Shown: positions 42,083 to 50,187 of the stretch, one piece after another
Position numbering within the stretch: the first letter of the stretch is position 1
How the letters are laid out: each line of letters opens with the position of its first letter
NCBI GenBank assembly: GCA_041651575.1
Contig: JBAZJB010000001.1
Coordinates: 310,001-374,000, forward strand
Reading direction: 5' to 3'
Length of the DNA: 64,000 bases
Source: JAQUOT01 sp041651575
GTDB lineage: Archaea; Nanobdellota; Nanobdellia; SCGC-AAA011-G17; JAFCDX01
Notes under the pieces: model-generated
The model's input: only the letters and a program-made list of their open reading frames with translations
What the model was told of the DNA's origin: nothing
Databases searched by the model: none
Made by a program: the position numbers and the translations under genes

Positions 42083-42745
42083 ATGAGAATACCAAATAAC
42101 GAAAATATTTTGTACTTTGTTGCACATCCAGATGACGAAATAATTGGAGTTGGAGGTACAATTGCAAAATATTCCAACGAAGGAAAAAATAATTATGTAA
42201 TTATATTTTCTTATGGAGAAGTCAGCCATTTAAAAGAAGAAATAATAAAATTAAGAAGAGTTAGAGAATCAACAAAAGCAGGTAAAATTGTTGGTGTTAA
42301 AGATACTATATTTTTTGGATTACCTGATTCAAATATAAAATCAAAAATAGAAGAAATGAAAATAAAAGATAAAGTTAAACAATTAATATTAAAATATAAT
42401 CCTGAAAAAATATTTACTCATTCTCCATCAGATCCAATGCCAGACCATAGAACTGTAAATAAAGTGGTTATAGAAGCATTAAATGAAATTAAATCAAAAA
42501 AAGGAAAAAAATATGATTTATATGCATTTGATATTTGGAATATTTCAAATTCAAAAGAAAAAAATGAACCGAGATTATATATAGATATCTCAGAATTCTT
42601 CTGGAAAAAGATAGAAGCATTAAAAGAATTCAAAAGTCAATCTCATATAATGATAAATTTCATACCAATAACTTTTTTAAGGGCAAAATGGTATGGATTA
42701 AAAGCTAAATGTAAATATGCAGAGAGATTTTATAAATTAAGGTGA
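42083..42745 (+). CDS. PIG-L/LmbE-family N-deacetylase
   Basis: Zinc-dependent deacetylase family that removes acetyl from N-acetylglucosaminyl lipids or conjugates. AHPDDE at residues 14-19 gives zinc and catalytic ligands, and HSPSDPMPDHR (about 113-123) gives the second His group. The 220-aa length is typical. It is followed 4 bases later by a GT4 glycosyltransferase. The pair resembles GlcNAc-transferase plus deacetylase pathways such as GPI-anchor, mycothiol or bacillithiol synthesis; which one applies is not shown. Confidence 0.9.
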   Translation: MRIPNNENILYFVAHPDDEIIGVGGTIAKYSNEGKNNYVIIFSYGEVSHLKEEIIKLRRVRESTKAGKIVGVKDTIFFGLPDSNIKSKIEEMKIKDKVKQLILKYNPEKIFTHSPSDPMPDHRTVNKVVIEALNEIKSKKGKKYDLYAFDIWNISNSKEKNEPRLYIDISEFFWKKIEALKEFKSQSHIMINFIPITFLRAKWYGLKAKCKYAERFYKLR

Positions 42746-42749
42746 AAAA

Positions 42750-43883
42750 ATGAAAAAAAGAGTGTTGATAGCATCAGATACGTTTTTACCAAAAATAGAT
42801 GGAGTAAGTATTTTCTTAAGCAAAGTTATTCCAGATTTAGCAAAATATTTTAAAATTACTTTATTAGTTCCAGATTATAAAACAAAATTAAAATTTAAAC
42901 CTATAAAAAATATAGAAATTATAAGAACGAAAATTTCTAGTTTACAAATAGCAAATTATAATATTCCTTTACCTAAAAGAAAAATAATAAAAAATTTAGT
43001 TAAAAATTCAGATGTAGTTTGGATACAATCTATAGGCCCAATAGGACATTCAACCTTAAAATACGCTAAAAAATTCAATAAAAAAACAATTGCTTATGTT
43101 CATACTATAGAAGAAAAAAGATTTCCAAGAGTTACAGAAACTACAAGTAGATTAAGGTTATTTTTTAGAGGAATTGTAAGAGTATATGAACAGAATTTTT
43201 ACAACCAGTGTGATAGATTAATGGTTGCTTCTAAATCCATTTCAGATATATTAGATAATGAAGGAATTACTACTAAAAAAATTATAGTTCCTATGGGATT
43301 AGATACAAAATATTTTAAACCTATAAATGAAAATATAAAATTAAGATTAAGAAAAAAATTTGGAATTAAAAAAGATACTTTTGTTATTGGTTATGTTGGA
43401 AGAATAAGTAAAGAAAAACACTTAGAAACCTTGAGAGATGCCTTTAATAAATTTCCTTTAGAAAATAAACTATTATTGATAGTTGGAGGAGGATCTTATT
43501 TCCAAAAAAGAATTTTTAAAAATACTAAAGATATAAAAATAACCAATTTTGTAAAAGATGTTGTTTCCTATTTAAGAGTTATGGATGTTTATGTTCTTCC
43601 AAGTTTTACTGAAACCACTTCAATATCAACTTTAGAAGCAATGTCTACAGGTTTACCTGTTGTTGCAACTCCAGTTGGATCTGTAAAAAATTATATTATT
43701 AATGGATATAATGGAATGTTCTTTGAAATAGGAGATAAAAAAACTCTTACAAAAATATTATTAAAATTATATGAAAACAAAGAATTAAGAACAAAATTAG
43801 GAAAAAACGCTAGAAAAACAGTAAGTAAATTTTCATGGAAAATTACTATTAATAAAATAAAAAAAGGATTTAATTCTAATTAG
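42750..43883 (+). CDS. GT4-family glycosyltransferase
   Basis: Retaining GT-B glycosyltransferase of 377 aa. The N-terminal acceptor domain starts with VLIASDTFLPKIDGVSIFL (residues 5-23, glycine loop near 18). The C-terminal nucleotide-sugar domain has VIGYVGRISKEKHLE (about 207-221) and the E-x7-E motif in FTETTSISTLEAMSTGLPVVAT (about 287-308). GGxH-like features match monoglucosyl- or GlcNAc-transferases acting on lipids. An upstream GGTG lies before the ATG. It pairs with the deacetylase. Confidence 0.92.
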   Translation: MKKRVLIASDTFLPKIDGVSIFLSKVIPDLAKYFKITLLVPDYKTKLKFKPIKNIEIIRTKISSLQIANYNIPLPKRKIIKNLVKNSDVVWIQSIGPIGHSTLKYAKKFNKKTIAYVHTIEEKRFPRVTETTSRLRLFFRGIVRVYEQNFYNQCDRLMVASKSISDILDNEGITTKKIIVPMGLDTKYFKPINENIKLRLRKKFGIKKDTFVIGYVGRISKEKHLETLRDAFNKFPLENKLLLIVGGGSYFQKRIFKNTKDIKITNFVKDVVSYLRVMDVYVLPSFTETTSISTLEAMSTGLPVVATPVGSVKNYIINGYNGMFFEIGDKKTLTKILLKLYENKELRTKLGKNARKTVSKFSWKITINKIKKGFNSN

Positions 43884-44208
43884 AATATCTTCTTATATCT
43901 GTTGAAACTTGACCAATTACATTTTTTTCTAAATAGTCTATTCCTTTATCATAATTATTTTCATAAAAACTTTTCATTTGATAAATAACCGGTCTTATTT
44001 TATGATACGAATATTTTTCATAATATTTATGAAACATTTTTCTTAGAGAATCTTCAAATTCTTCATTTAATTTAAAATTATAAAGTAGAGTATCTAATGT
44101 TTGTTCTAATTGTCTAAATTTATTATCTCTCTGTTCTCTTTTATGTTTTAATAATTTTGTAATATTAATTACATTTCCCCTAACCTTTATTTTAGACTTA
44201 TCTATCAT
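43876..44208 (-). CDS. hypothetical helical protein, 110 aa
   Basis: Not recognised. Basic, helical protein: an N-terminal short strand region (KIKVRGNVINITKLLKH), then long helices rich in Lys, Tyr and Asn (FEDSLRKMFHKYYEKYSYHKI). No membrane segment. The first 11 bases overlap the end of the next gene upstream, indicating translational coupling. Confidence 0.68.
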   Translation of the reverse strand: MIDKSKIKVRGNVINITKLLKHKREQRDNKFRQLEQTLDTLLYNFKLNEEFEDSLRKMFHKYYEKYSYHKIRPVIYQMKSFYENNYDKGIDYLEKNVIGQVSTDIRRYSN

Positions 44209-44590
44209 TTTTATCTCTTGGTTTAAAAGGAATTACTTTTCCTTCTGGTTCTTTTATAACTATTCCTGCCCTATATTCATTTTGTACAAAATATTTTACT
44301 TGTCCAAATATAAATTGTTCCATATCCAAATAACCTTTTTCTCTTAGTTCTTTTCTAATTTCTTCCTCATAAGGCCTTTTTATTTGTCTTGCTCTTAAAA
44401 AATCATAAAATTTACTATTATCTTCATTTTGTTTATTTATTTCTTCTAATATTTCAATTACAGAATTATAACAACTCCTTGCTGTTTGTTCTACAATTCT
44501 TAAATCTGCGTAATATAATTCTTCTTTACAAAAACTAACTATTCTTTCAAGTTGTTTTTTATTAAATTCATTAATTAATAATTCTCCCAT
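44198..44590 (-). CDS. hypothetical helical protein, 130 aa
   Basis: Not recognised. Mostly helical with ERIVSFCKEELYYADLRIVEQTARSCYNSVIEILEEI, a HEPN-like helical-pair look without a clear Rx4-6H motif. A C-terminal strand segment reads GIVIKEPEGKVIPFKPRDK. It is co-transcribed with the downstream 110-aa protein. A tRNA-Arg gene lies just upstream on the same strand. Confidence 0.68.
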   Translation of the reverse strand: MGELLINEFNKKQLERIVSFCKEELYYADLRIVEQTARSCYNSVIEILEEINKQNEDNSKFYDFLRARQIKRPYEEEIRKELREKGYLDMEQFIFGQVKYFVQNEYRAGIVIKEPEGKVIPFKPRDKNDR

Positions 44591-44630
44591 AAATAAGCAT
44601 ATAGAGAAAATTTTAAATAGGTTTCTAAAG

Positions 44631-44706
44631 CGCCCTTGGTGGGATTTGAACCCACAACCTAGAGGTTAGGATCCTCTCGCGCTGATCCAGGTTACGCTAC
44701 AAGGGC
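44631..44706 (-). tRNA. tRNA-Arg (CCT)
   Basis: On the minus strand the acceptor is GCCCTTG/CAAGGGC, the anticodon stem AGAGG/CCTCT with loop ATCCTAA (anticodon CCT), and the T-arm TGGGTTCAAATCCCA. Discriminator G. CCA is not encoded. It reads AGG codons, which fits the AGA/AGG-dominated arginine use here. Confidence 0.95.
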
Positions 44707-44732
44707 ATATAAAATTAAAGAACTAACATTAT

Positions 44733-46523
44733 TTAAATTTTAACTTCTACTTTTTTATTCATATCTATGTAATCTGCTACTTTATTACCTATTGCTGATT
44801 TTTTATTAATTCTTATTTCTCCATTATTTCCAACCATTGCACTTAACAAGAAATCATCTTCTAAGTAGAAATCTGCTCTTCTTCCAATATAACTTCTATC
44901 TATTAAAAATATCATGTACTTTTTAGATTCAGAAATTTTGTAAGGAATTACTTCTTTTAACTCTTGTATTTCTTCTACATCAATATGTAATCCTAGTTTT
45001 TCTTCAAGTTCTTTGATATTAGAACCTTCTTTACCAATAACTTCTCCTATTCTATTTTTATTAATATACATTCTTATATTATTAGGACCAAGAATTTCAA
45101 CTTTTACTTTTCCATATCTTTTTAATTCTTGTTCTATGGTTTTTCTTGCCAAATCATTCAAAGGATTTTCACCTTTACTATCTTCTGTTATAGGAATTAC
45201 TACAGTACCTTCACCATAAGAATAAATTTCATATTCTAATTTATTTGTAAGAAAATCTCTAACTTCTACTATTGGTCTTGCCAAATCTGCTTCTGTCATT
45301 CCTGTTGGAACTTTAACTAACATTTTTAAAAATAAAACTTTAGCAACAGCTCCTTTTTCTGCAAATAATAAGGTATCTACAACACTAGGAATCATTCCTA
45401 CTTCTGTTCTTCCAATAAATCTTTGAATTGCATCTATTGGACTTGCTGAGTGTAATACTCCAATGCAAGAACTTCCTGCCAATCTTAAATCAATATATAA
45501 TTTAAAATCAGGAGTATCTCTAATTTCATCAAAAATTAAATTATCGGGTCTTGATAAAAATAAAATATCATGAATTTCTTCACTAGTTGTAAAGTTTTTT
45601 GAATATTGTGTTATTTCATCTGATAATTGTAAATCTCTTGGAGATTCTACGGTTTTAGTAATTCTTCCATTTTTAACATAAAATTCTGCAATAGATTGAG
45701 CTAAAGTTGATTTTCCAGAGCCTGTTTCTCCTGAAATTATCATTCCTTGTGCTTTACTTTTAATTCTCTCATATAATTCCTTAGGTAAGTTATAATCTTC
45801 TATGTTTAATTTTTTAATTGGTCTTACAATAGTAATTTCCCATCCATCTGATACTGGAGGTTTTACAATTACAATTCTATATTCTCTATATTGAGCAATT
45901 GTAGATCCACGTCTTTGAATTTCTATAAATGATTTAGAATCCATTTTTGTCTTTTCTACTATATCTTTTGCTAAATTTTGAACTTCTTTTCCTGTTAATT
46001 TATCTTTTAATTTTTCTAAAGTCCAAGAACCAGGAAGACCTTTTTTCGCAAATACATGACAATCTTCTTTAATATGTACTGACATAGTATGTTTATCAAA
46101 ATATTTTTCTATGTTTAATTTTGCTTCTGGTTTTTTTGATTCAATAAACTTTAATGGAATTCCAAATGCTTTTGCAGATGCTGCTTCTACTTTATCTGCA
46201 GTAATTAATGTTGCTTTGTTTTCATAAGCTAAATTTCTTATTAAAGCATCAATTTCTCCAGATCTTGCTAAGGATATTTGATCTACTGTTGGTCTAGAAC
46301 CTACAAATTCTAAAGTTATTTTTTTCCTTTTAGATAATTCTTGTAATGTTGCTATTTCATCTAGACCTAAAAATCCAATTTCAAGTCCATTATTTGCTTG
46401 ATTTTCTAATTCTGAAACTACTGCATTAGGTATTAAGATTTTACCTTTGAGCTTCTTCTCTTTAATTAAAGTAGAAGCGATTTTTTCTATTACAACGCTT
46501 GTGTCTAGTAAATGTTTTTGCAT
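44733..46523 (-). CDS. PIN-PilT-type ATPase-KH protein
   Basis: Archaeal three-domain protein of 596 aa. The PIN domain is residues 1-130, with acidic ligands D7, E39 region, D92 and D110. The secretion-type ATPase domain carries the Walker A GETGSGKS at about 265-272, LIFDEIRD as Walker B and a C-terminal KH domain (about 500-545) with GEVIGKEGSNIKELEE. The combination of a nuclease fold, a hexameric-ATPase fold and an RNA-binding fold suggests ATP-driven RNA processing. The exact role is not established. The protein starts at the first ATG, 19 bases from a TATA-like element. Confidence 0.9.
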   Translation of the reverse strand: MQKHLLDTSVVIEKIASTLIKEKKLKGKILIPNAVVSELENQANNGLEIGFLGLDEIATLQELSKRKKITLEFVGSRPTVDQISLARSGEIDALIRNLAYENKATLITADKVEAASAKAFGIPLKFIESKKPEAKLNIEKYFDKHTMSVHIKEDCHVFAKKGLPGSWTLEKLKDKLTGKEVQNLAKDIVEKTKMDSKSFIEIQRRGSTIAQYREYRIVIVKPPVSDGWEITIVRPIKKLNIEDYNLPKELYERIKSKAQGMIISGETGSGKSTLAQSIAEFYVKNGRITKTVESPRDLQLSDEITQYSKNFTTSEEIHDILFLSRPDNLIFDEIRDTPDFKLYIDLRLAGSSCIGVLHSASPIDAIQRFIGRTEVGMIPSVVDTLLFAEKGAVAKVLFLKMLVKVPTGMTEADLARPIVEVRDFLTNKLEYEIYSYGEGTVVIPITEDSKGENPLNDLARKTIEQELKRYGKVKVEILGPNNIRMYINKNRIGEVIGKEGSNIKELEEKLGLHIDVEEIQELKEVIPYKISESKKYMIFLIDRSYIGRRADFYLEDDFLLSAMVGNNGEIRINKKSAIGNKVADYIDMNKKVEVKI

Positions 46524-46564
46524 TTTCCGAAAGCTATTTAAATAGCTATTTCTCCATTAGTTTG

Positions 46565-46602
46565 CCGAGTAATTAGTTAATGAGAAGTAATTGATTACTC
46601 GG
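46565..46602. repeat. 15-bp inverted repeat
   Basis: CCGAGTAATTAGTTA and TAATTGATTACTCGG pair over 15 positions (two G-U) around an 8-base loop. It lies between the divergent PIN-ATPase and relB genes, upstream of the relB TATA, so it is more likely a protein-binding palindrome or cruciform than a terminator. Confidence 0.6.
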
Positions 46603-46667
46603 TATAAAGTTAAGTTCTATTTAAAGTTTATGGTTAATGAAGTAGTTAAAAGTGAGGGATGGAAAGG

Positions 46668-46696
46668 TTTATATACTATAAGTTGTTATAACTTAT
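46668..46696 (+). promoter_or_regulatory. relBE TATA box and candidate autoregulatory operator
   Basis: TTTATATA at 46668-46675 is followed directly by ATAAGTT-5 bases-AACTTAT (46678-46684 and 46690-46696), a perfect 7-bp inverted repeat over the expected transcription start. This is where an antitoxin dimer would block transcription. A TATA to ATG distance of about 39 bases leaves a short leader. Confidence 0.6.
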
Positions 46697-46710
46697 TATA
46701 AGAAATTACA

Positions 46711-46929
46711 ATGCAAACCACAATACAAATTTCAACACAAACTAAACAAGTTTTGGATAGATTAAAAATATTTGAAAGAGAAACCTATAATGAAATTTTA
46801 GAAAGAATGATAGAGGATGATTTAGAATTAAATGAAAAAACCAAACAAGATCTTGAAGAAGCAAAAAAACAAATTTCTGCTAAAAAATATGTTTCTCATG
46901 AAGAAGTAAAAAAAAGGTTCGGATTATAA
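46711..46929 (+). CDS. relB: RelB-like antitoxin
   Basis: The 72-aa product starts with a ribbon-helix-helix type DNA-binding segment (TTIQISTQTKQVLDRLKIFERETYNEILERMI, residues 3-34 in outline). A charged helix and a flexible tail that would wrap the toxin (SHEEVKKRFGL) follow. Its stop and the toxin start overlap in TAATG, the standard toxin-antitoxin coupling. A palindrome at the promoter supports autoregulation. Confidence 0.88.
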   Translation: MQTTIQISTQTKQVLDRLKIFERETYNEILERMIEDDLELNEKTKQDLEEAKKQISAKKYVSHEEVKKRFGL

Positions 46930-47177
46930 TGTTTAAAGTAAATTGGACTCAAAAAGCCTTAGATGAACTTAATAAACTAGAAAATTTAACTGCACATAGG
47001 ATTCTAAAAAAAGTTGATGAATTAATAGAAAATCCTTATGAACAAGACATTAAAAAATTAAAAGATTCTGGAAATTTTAGATTAAGGGTGGGAGATTATA
47101 GGATTATATTTAATATAGAAAAAGAGAATATCTTTATATTAAAAGTAGGACATAGAAAGAATATTTATGATAGATAA
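46929..47177 (+). CDS. relE: RelE/ParE-superfamily toxin
   Basis: The 82-aa protein has the RelE fold signature: VNWTQKALDELNKL at the N-terminus, IKKLKDSGNFRLRVGDYRIIFNIE in the middle and VGHRKNIYDR at the end. The central Arg of RLRVGDYRII and the C-terminal His/Arg/Tyr fit an mRNA interferase of the RelE type. Translationally coupled to the antitoxin. Whether the pair is active is unknown. Confidence 0.9.
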   Translation: MFKVNWTQKALDELNKLENLTAHRILKKVDELIENPYEQDIKKLKDSGNFRLRVGDYRIIFNIEKENIFILKVGHRKNIYDR

Positions 47178-47267
47178 CTATCTTAAAAGAGATATTAGGG
47201 TTTAAAACCAAAATAGTTATATTTAAAAACAGAGAATAACTTCATAATATAACAATTTAAAACAAAA

Positions 47268-47459
47268 ATGAACGGAAAAGTAAAATATTTCAACACAATG
47301 AAAGGGTTCGGTTTCATAACCGCAGAAGATGGAAAGGATTACTTCGTGCATAAGACAGGAATCGCAGAAGGCGTAACCTTGCATGATGGTGACTCTGTAA
47401 CATTTGATGTGGAACAAGGAGACAAAGGACCTAAAGCAGTAAATGTAACAACAAACTAA
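47268..47459 (+). CDS. CspA-family cold-shock protein
   Basis: Single cold-shock domain of 63 aa binding single-stranded nucleic acid. RNP1 is KGFGFI (residues 12-17) and RNP2 is YFVHKTGI (about 25-32). GxVKYFN starts it and GPKAVNV ends it, which is close to bacterial CspA. The gene is visibly richer in G and C and uses codons such as GGC, GCG-type and AAG that neighbours avoid. This fits bacterial origin and/or high expression. TATA-like TATTTAAAAAC lies about 45 bases upstream. Confidence 0.93.
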   Translation: MNGKVKYFNTMKGFGFITAEDGKDYFVHKTGIAEGVTLHDGDSVTFDVEQGDKGPKAVNVTTN

Positions 47460-47465
47460 ATCTAC

Positions 47466-47484
47466 TAAAATTTTTTTTATTTGT
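47466..47484 (+). terminator. T-run terminator after cold-shock gene
   Basis: AATTTTTTTTATTTG follows a few bases after the stop codon, as expected for intrinsic archaeal termination of a short, abundant mRNA. Confidence 0.45.
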
Positions 47485-47517
47485 TTTATATTCTATTAGA
47501 TAGTTCTATAAAAAATC

Positions 47518-47601
47518 TGTGGGTAGCAGGATTCGAACCTGCGTAAGCACTAAGCTACTAGCTTTTGAGACTAGCCCGTTTGACCGCTCCGGCATACCCA
47601 C
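47518..47601 (-). tRNA. tRNA-Leu (CAA)
   Basis: Minus strand: acceptor GTGGGTA/TACCCAC with discriminator A. The anticodon loop is CTCAAAA (anticodon CAA), and a long variable arm and T-arm GCAGG-TTCGAAT-CCTGC follow. At 84 nt the length fits a class II tRNA. CCA is not encoded. Confidence 0.95.
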
Positions 47602-47654
47602 TTACTAAAACAATCCTTAATAATATTTATATAGCTTATTCTTTTAATTAAAAT

Positions 47655-48536
47655 ATGAAATACCTGTTAATATTGAATAAATTTGAATTAAGTGTAGCTA
47701 AACTAAAAACTAAGATAAAAGATAGTTTAAAAGATTCAAAATTTTCTGAGGATAATGGCTTAATTCTAGAAACTAACGAAGATATTAAAAAAATACTATA
47801 TTTTGAAGAAATAGAAAAAATATTGCCTTTATATCAAGATTGGAAAGCCTTTGATTTTAAAACCTTTAAAGAAACCTTTGCAGATTTAAAAATAAAAACT
47901 CATTTGGTTAAAACTAATTTTATATCAAGTATTCCAATATCTTCTAAAGAAATAATTAAAAAAGTAAATTCTGCTTTAAACTCAAAATTTTCTGAAAATC
48001 CTGAAAAAGTTATTTATATTGAATTCATTAAAAAAGAAAAACCTTATTATAGAGTATTCATTACCCCTTTTAATTATTGGGAAAAGTTCAAAATGGAAAA
48101 GAAAAAATTAAACTTTGAAATCGTCTTGGAAAATCCTGAAAATATAGAAGAAATAAAAGATTTTTTGAGATTGTGTTATATTTTTGAGGTACCTTTGAAT
48201 ATTCTTACTGAAAAAAATATTGATCCTTTGATAAATAAGGCAAAACAGGAAGCTAAAGGAATTCCTTATGAAAAGTTTACATTGAATATCAATAAAAAAT
48301 TAGATGGAATTAAAATTGGTTTTTCTATAAACTCTGAGAAAGATGAAAAAGACTTTAAAGAATTTTATTCTAGGAATAAAGATAAAAAAATATCTTTAAT
48401 ATTCGGAAATGATAAATTTGGTTTAAGTCAGGAATTAAGAGACAAATTAGATTATAGTTTTAGATTAACACAAGAAACTAAAAAACCATTAAGAGCAAGC
48501 CATGCTTTGAGTTATATTTTAGGATTGATTAATTAA
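47655..48536 (+). CDS. THUMP-like / SPOUT-like RNA methyltransferase candidate
   Basis: The 293-aa protein has a C-terminal part (about 240-293) with LIFGNDKFGLSQELRDKLDYSFRL, the AdoMet-knot pattern of SPOUT (TrmH-like) methyltransferases, and a closing RASHALSYILGL helix. The central region (about 90-165) has the alternating strand-helix look of a THUMP RNA-binding domain (ISSKEIIKKVNSAL, EKVIYIEFI, YYRVFITPF). A role in tRNA or rRNA methylation is inferred. The last bases overlap the stop of the convergent lipoprotein gene. Confidence 0.55.
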   Translation: MKYLLILNKFELSVAKLKTKIKDSLKDSKFSEDNGLILETNEDIKKILYFEEIEKILPLYQDWKAFDFKTFKETFADLKIKTHLVKTNFISSIPISSKEIIKKVNSALNSKFSENPEKVIYIEFIKKEKPYYRVFITPFNYWEKFKMEKKKLNFEIVLENPENIEEIKDFLRLCYIFEVPLNILTEKNIDPLINKAKQEAKGIPYEKFTLNINKKLDGIKIGFSINSEKDEKDFKEFYSRNKDKKISLIFGNDKFGLSQELRDKLDYSFRLTQETKKPLRASHALSYILGLIN

Positions 48537-48949
48537 AGTTTATAAGATTTGAATTTAATTTCGGTAATTTTGTTTAAATAATTATCATATTGTGGTTGTG
48601 CTATTTTTTTCAAGAATAATTTTCCATCAATAGAAGTATTATCATATCTTACACATGAATTATTTTTACATATTTTTATCTTATCTATTTTTGAGTTAGA
48701 ATCTAAATCTGTATATACAATTTCTCTTCCATCTGGTGTATGCACCACCAAAATATCAAATTCCGTTGTTATAAAAGGGATTTTAAAAGGATAAACACTA
48801 GTATGTTTGAAACCAATTATTTCTCTATTCTCTAATGTTTCAATTAATATGGGTCCGGTCTTAGTCGCTTGATTGCAATTAATCGAACTTAATCCAAGAG
48901 TTATACCTAAAACTAAAGTTGCTAATGATTTTTTTATTGAATTTGTCAT
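48533..48949 (-). CDS. putative lipoprotein, 138 aa
   Basis: N-terminal signal with basic start (MTNSIKKSLATLVLGITLGLSS), followed by the lipobox-like SSINC, with Cys25 as lipidation site. The rest is a small strand-rich domain (TEFDILVVHTPDGREIVYTDLD) with two further cysteines (CKNNSC) that could form a disulfide outside the cell. Function is not recognised. It is downstream of another unknown gene by 1 base. Confidence 0.7.
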   Translation of the reverse strand: MTNSIKKSLATLVLGITLGLSSINCNQATKTGPILIETLENREIIGFKHTSVYPFKIPFITTEFDILVVHTPDGREIVYTDLDSNSKIDKIKICKNNSCVRYDNTSIDGKLFLKKIAQPQYDNYLNKITEIKFKSYKL

Positions 48950-48950
48950 T

Positions 48951-49418
48951 TTAAATTAATTTATTTATTAAGGGTTTGTTTTTTGTACGAGACCCAGTGA
49001 CATATTTATTGTGTTGGGAGTGTGACCTTCTCTTATTTTCCTTTTTAGGTAAATTAATATCCCCTTCCTTTTTAGATAAATTAATATCCCCTTCCTTTTT
49101 AGATAAATTAACTAATGCTTTTTCGTATTCTTTAACTATCCTGTCTATTTCACCTATATAGTTTTTAGTAGACCTACTTATATGATTAAACTTTTTGCTT
49201 AATTTAATTAAACTATAATTTTGATCTAAAATGTGTTCTATTTCAGATACAGGAAAATTTTCATTCTTTAGTTTTATATATTCTCCATTATCACTTCTTG
49301 AAGAAATAGTATGAATTATATTTGGAAAATTAAATACTCCAGAATAAAAAGAACTCTCACTAAAAATATGACCGCATTCTTCAAAAGATAATTTTAAACC
49401 TATTTTGTATTTTGGCAT
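48951..49418 (-). CDS. hypothetical protein with C-terminal tandem repeat, 155 aa
   Basis: Not recognised. N-terminal mixed region (KYKIGLKLSFEECGHIF). A helical stretch with LDQNYSLIKLSKKFNHISRSTKNYIGEIDRIVKEY could be an HTH. Copies of the 9-residue repeat LSKKEGDIN follow, caused by a perfect 27-bp DNA repeat, then a basic tail (KENKRRSHSQHNKY). It is co-transcribed with the lipoprotein gene. Confidence 0.65.
   Translation of the reverse strand: MPKYKIGLKLSFEECGHIFSESSFYSGVFNFPNIIHTISSRSDNGEYIKLKNENFPVSEIEHILDQNYSLIKLSKKFNHISRSTKNYIGEIDRIVKEYEKALVNLSKKEGDINLSKKEGDINLPKKENKRRSHSQHNKYVTGSRTKNKPLINKLI
49051..49110. repeat. 27-bp tandem repeat, 2.2 copies
   Basis: Two perfect 27-base units (49051-49077, 49078-49104) and a 6-base third start. 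In frame they encode the repeated LSKKEGDIN in the protein above. A degenerate partial unit precedes them. Confidence 0.85.
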
Positions 49419-49512
49419 ATCTTTTCAACAATAATCTCCTTTATATATCTTACGATAGTGTTACCATTTTTGAATGGAAACATTTATAAATAAGCCAAGT
49501 TATAACCCTTTT

Positions 49513-50187
49513 ATGGCAATTTTATCTTTAAATGAAGTTTGGAAAACATATGAAATAGGGGAAGAAAAGGTTAATGCTATGGCAGGTATCAATTTAAACG
49601 TCAATAAAGGTGATTTTATCACTATTATGGGCCCTTCTGGTTCTGGTAAATCTACTACAATGAATATGATTGGATGCTTAGATGTTCCAAGTTCGGGTGC
49701 AGTTTTATTAGAAAACCAAGATATTTCACATTTAGAAGAATCAGATTTAGCTATGATAAGAGGTAAAAAAATAGGATTTATCTTTCAAAAATTTAATTTA
49801 ATTCCAACTTTAACAGCTCTAGAAAATGTAGAATTACCTATGATGTTTCAAGAAATTCCAAAAGAAATCAGAAAAGAAAGAGCAGCAAAATTACTTTCAA
49901 TGGTTGGATTAGCAGGAAGATTAGATCATAGACCAAATGAATTATCTGGTGGAGAACAGCAAAGAGTTGCTATTGCAAGAGCTTTGTCAAATGATCCTGA
50001 AATTATAGTAGCTGATGAACCAACAGGAAACTTGGATTCAAAAACAGGAGTTAATGTAATGGATTTTTTAAGACAATTAAACAAACAAGGAAAAACAATA
50101 ATTATTGTTACACATAATCCAGAATTAACAAAATACTCAAATAAATCATATATGTTAAGGGATGGTAAAATACAAAATGAAAACTAA
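49513..50187 (+). CDS. ABC transporter ATP-binding protein (MacB/LolD type)
   Basis: ATPase subunit of a MacB-type mechanotransmission transporter. Walker A GPSGSGKST is near residues 41-49, the family Q-loop FQKFNLIPTLTALENVELPM follows, the signature is LSGGEQQRVAIARAL (about 144-158) and Walker B is IIVADEPTGNLD. The start at 49513 is chosen because TTTATAAA (49484-49491) is 26 bases upstream and MAILSLNEV is the family's usual N-terminus; an ATG at 49474 lies before the TATA. First gene of a five-gene cassette with the FtsX-like permease. Confidence 0.95.
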   Translation: MAILSLNEVWKTYEIGEEKVNAMAGINLNVNKGDFITIMGPSGSGKSTTMNMIGCLDVPSSGAVLLENQDISHLEESDLAMIRGKKIGFIFQKFNLIPTLTALENVELPMMFQEIPKEIRKERAAKLLSMVGLAGRLDHRPNELSGGEQQRVAIARALSNDPEIIVADEPTGNLDSKTGVNVMDFLRQLNKQGKTIIIVTHNPELTKYSNKSYMLRDGKIQNEN

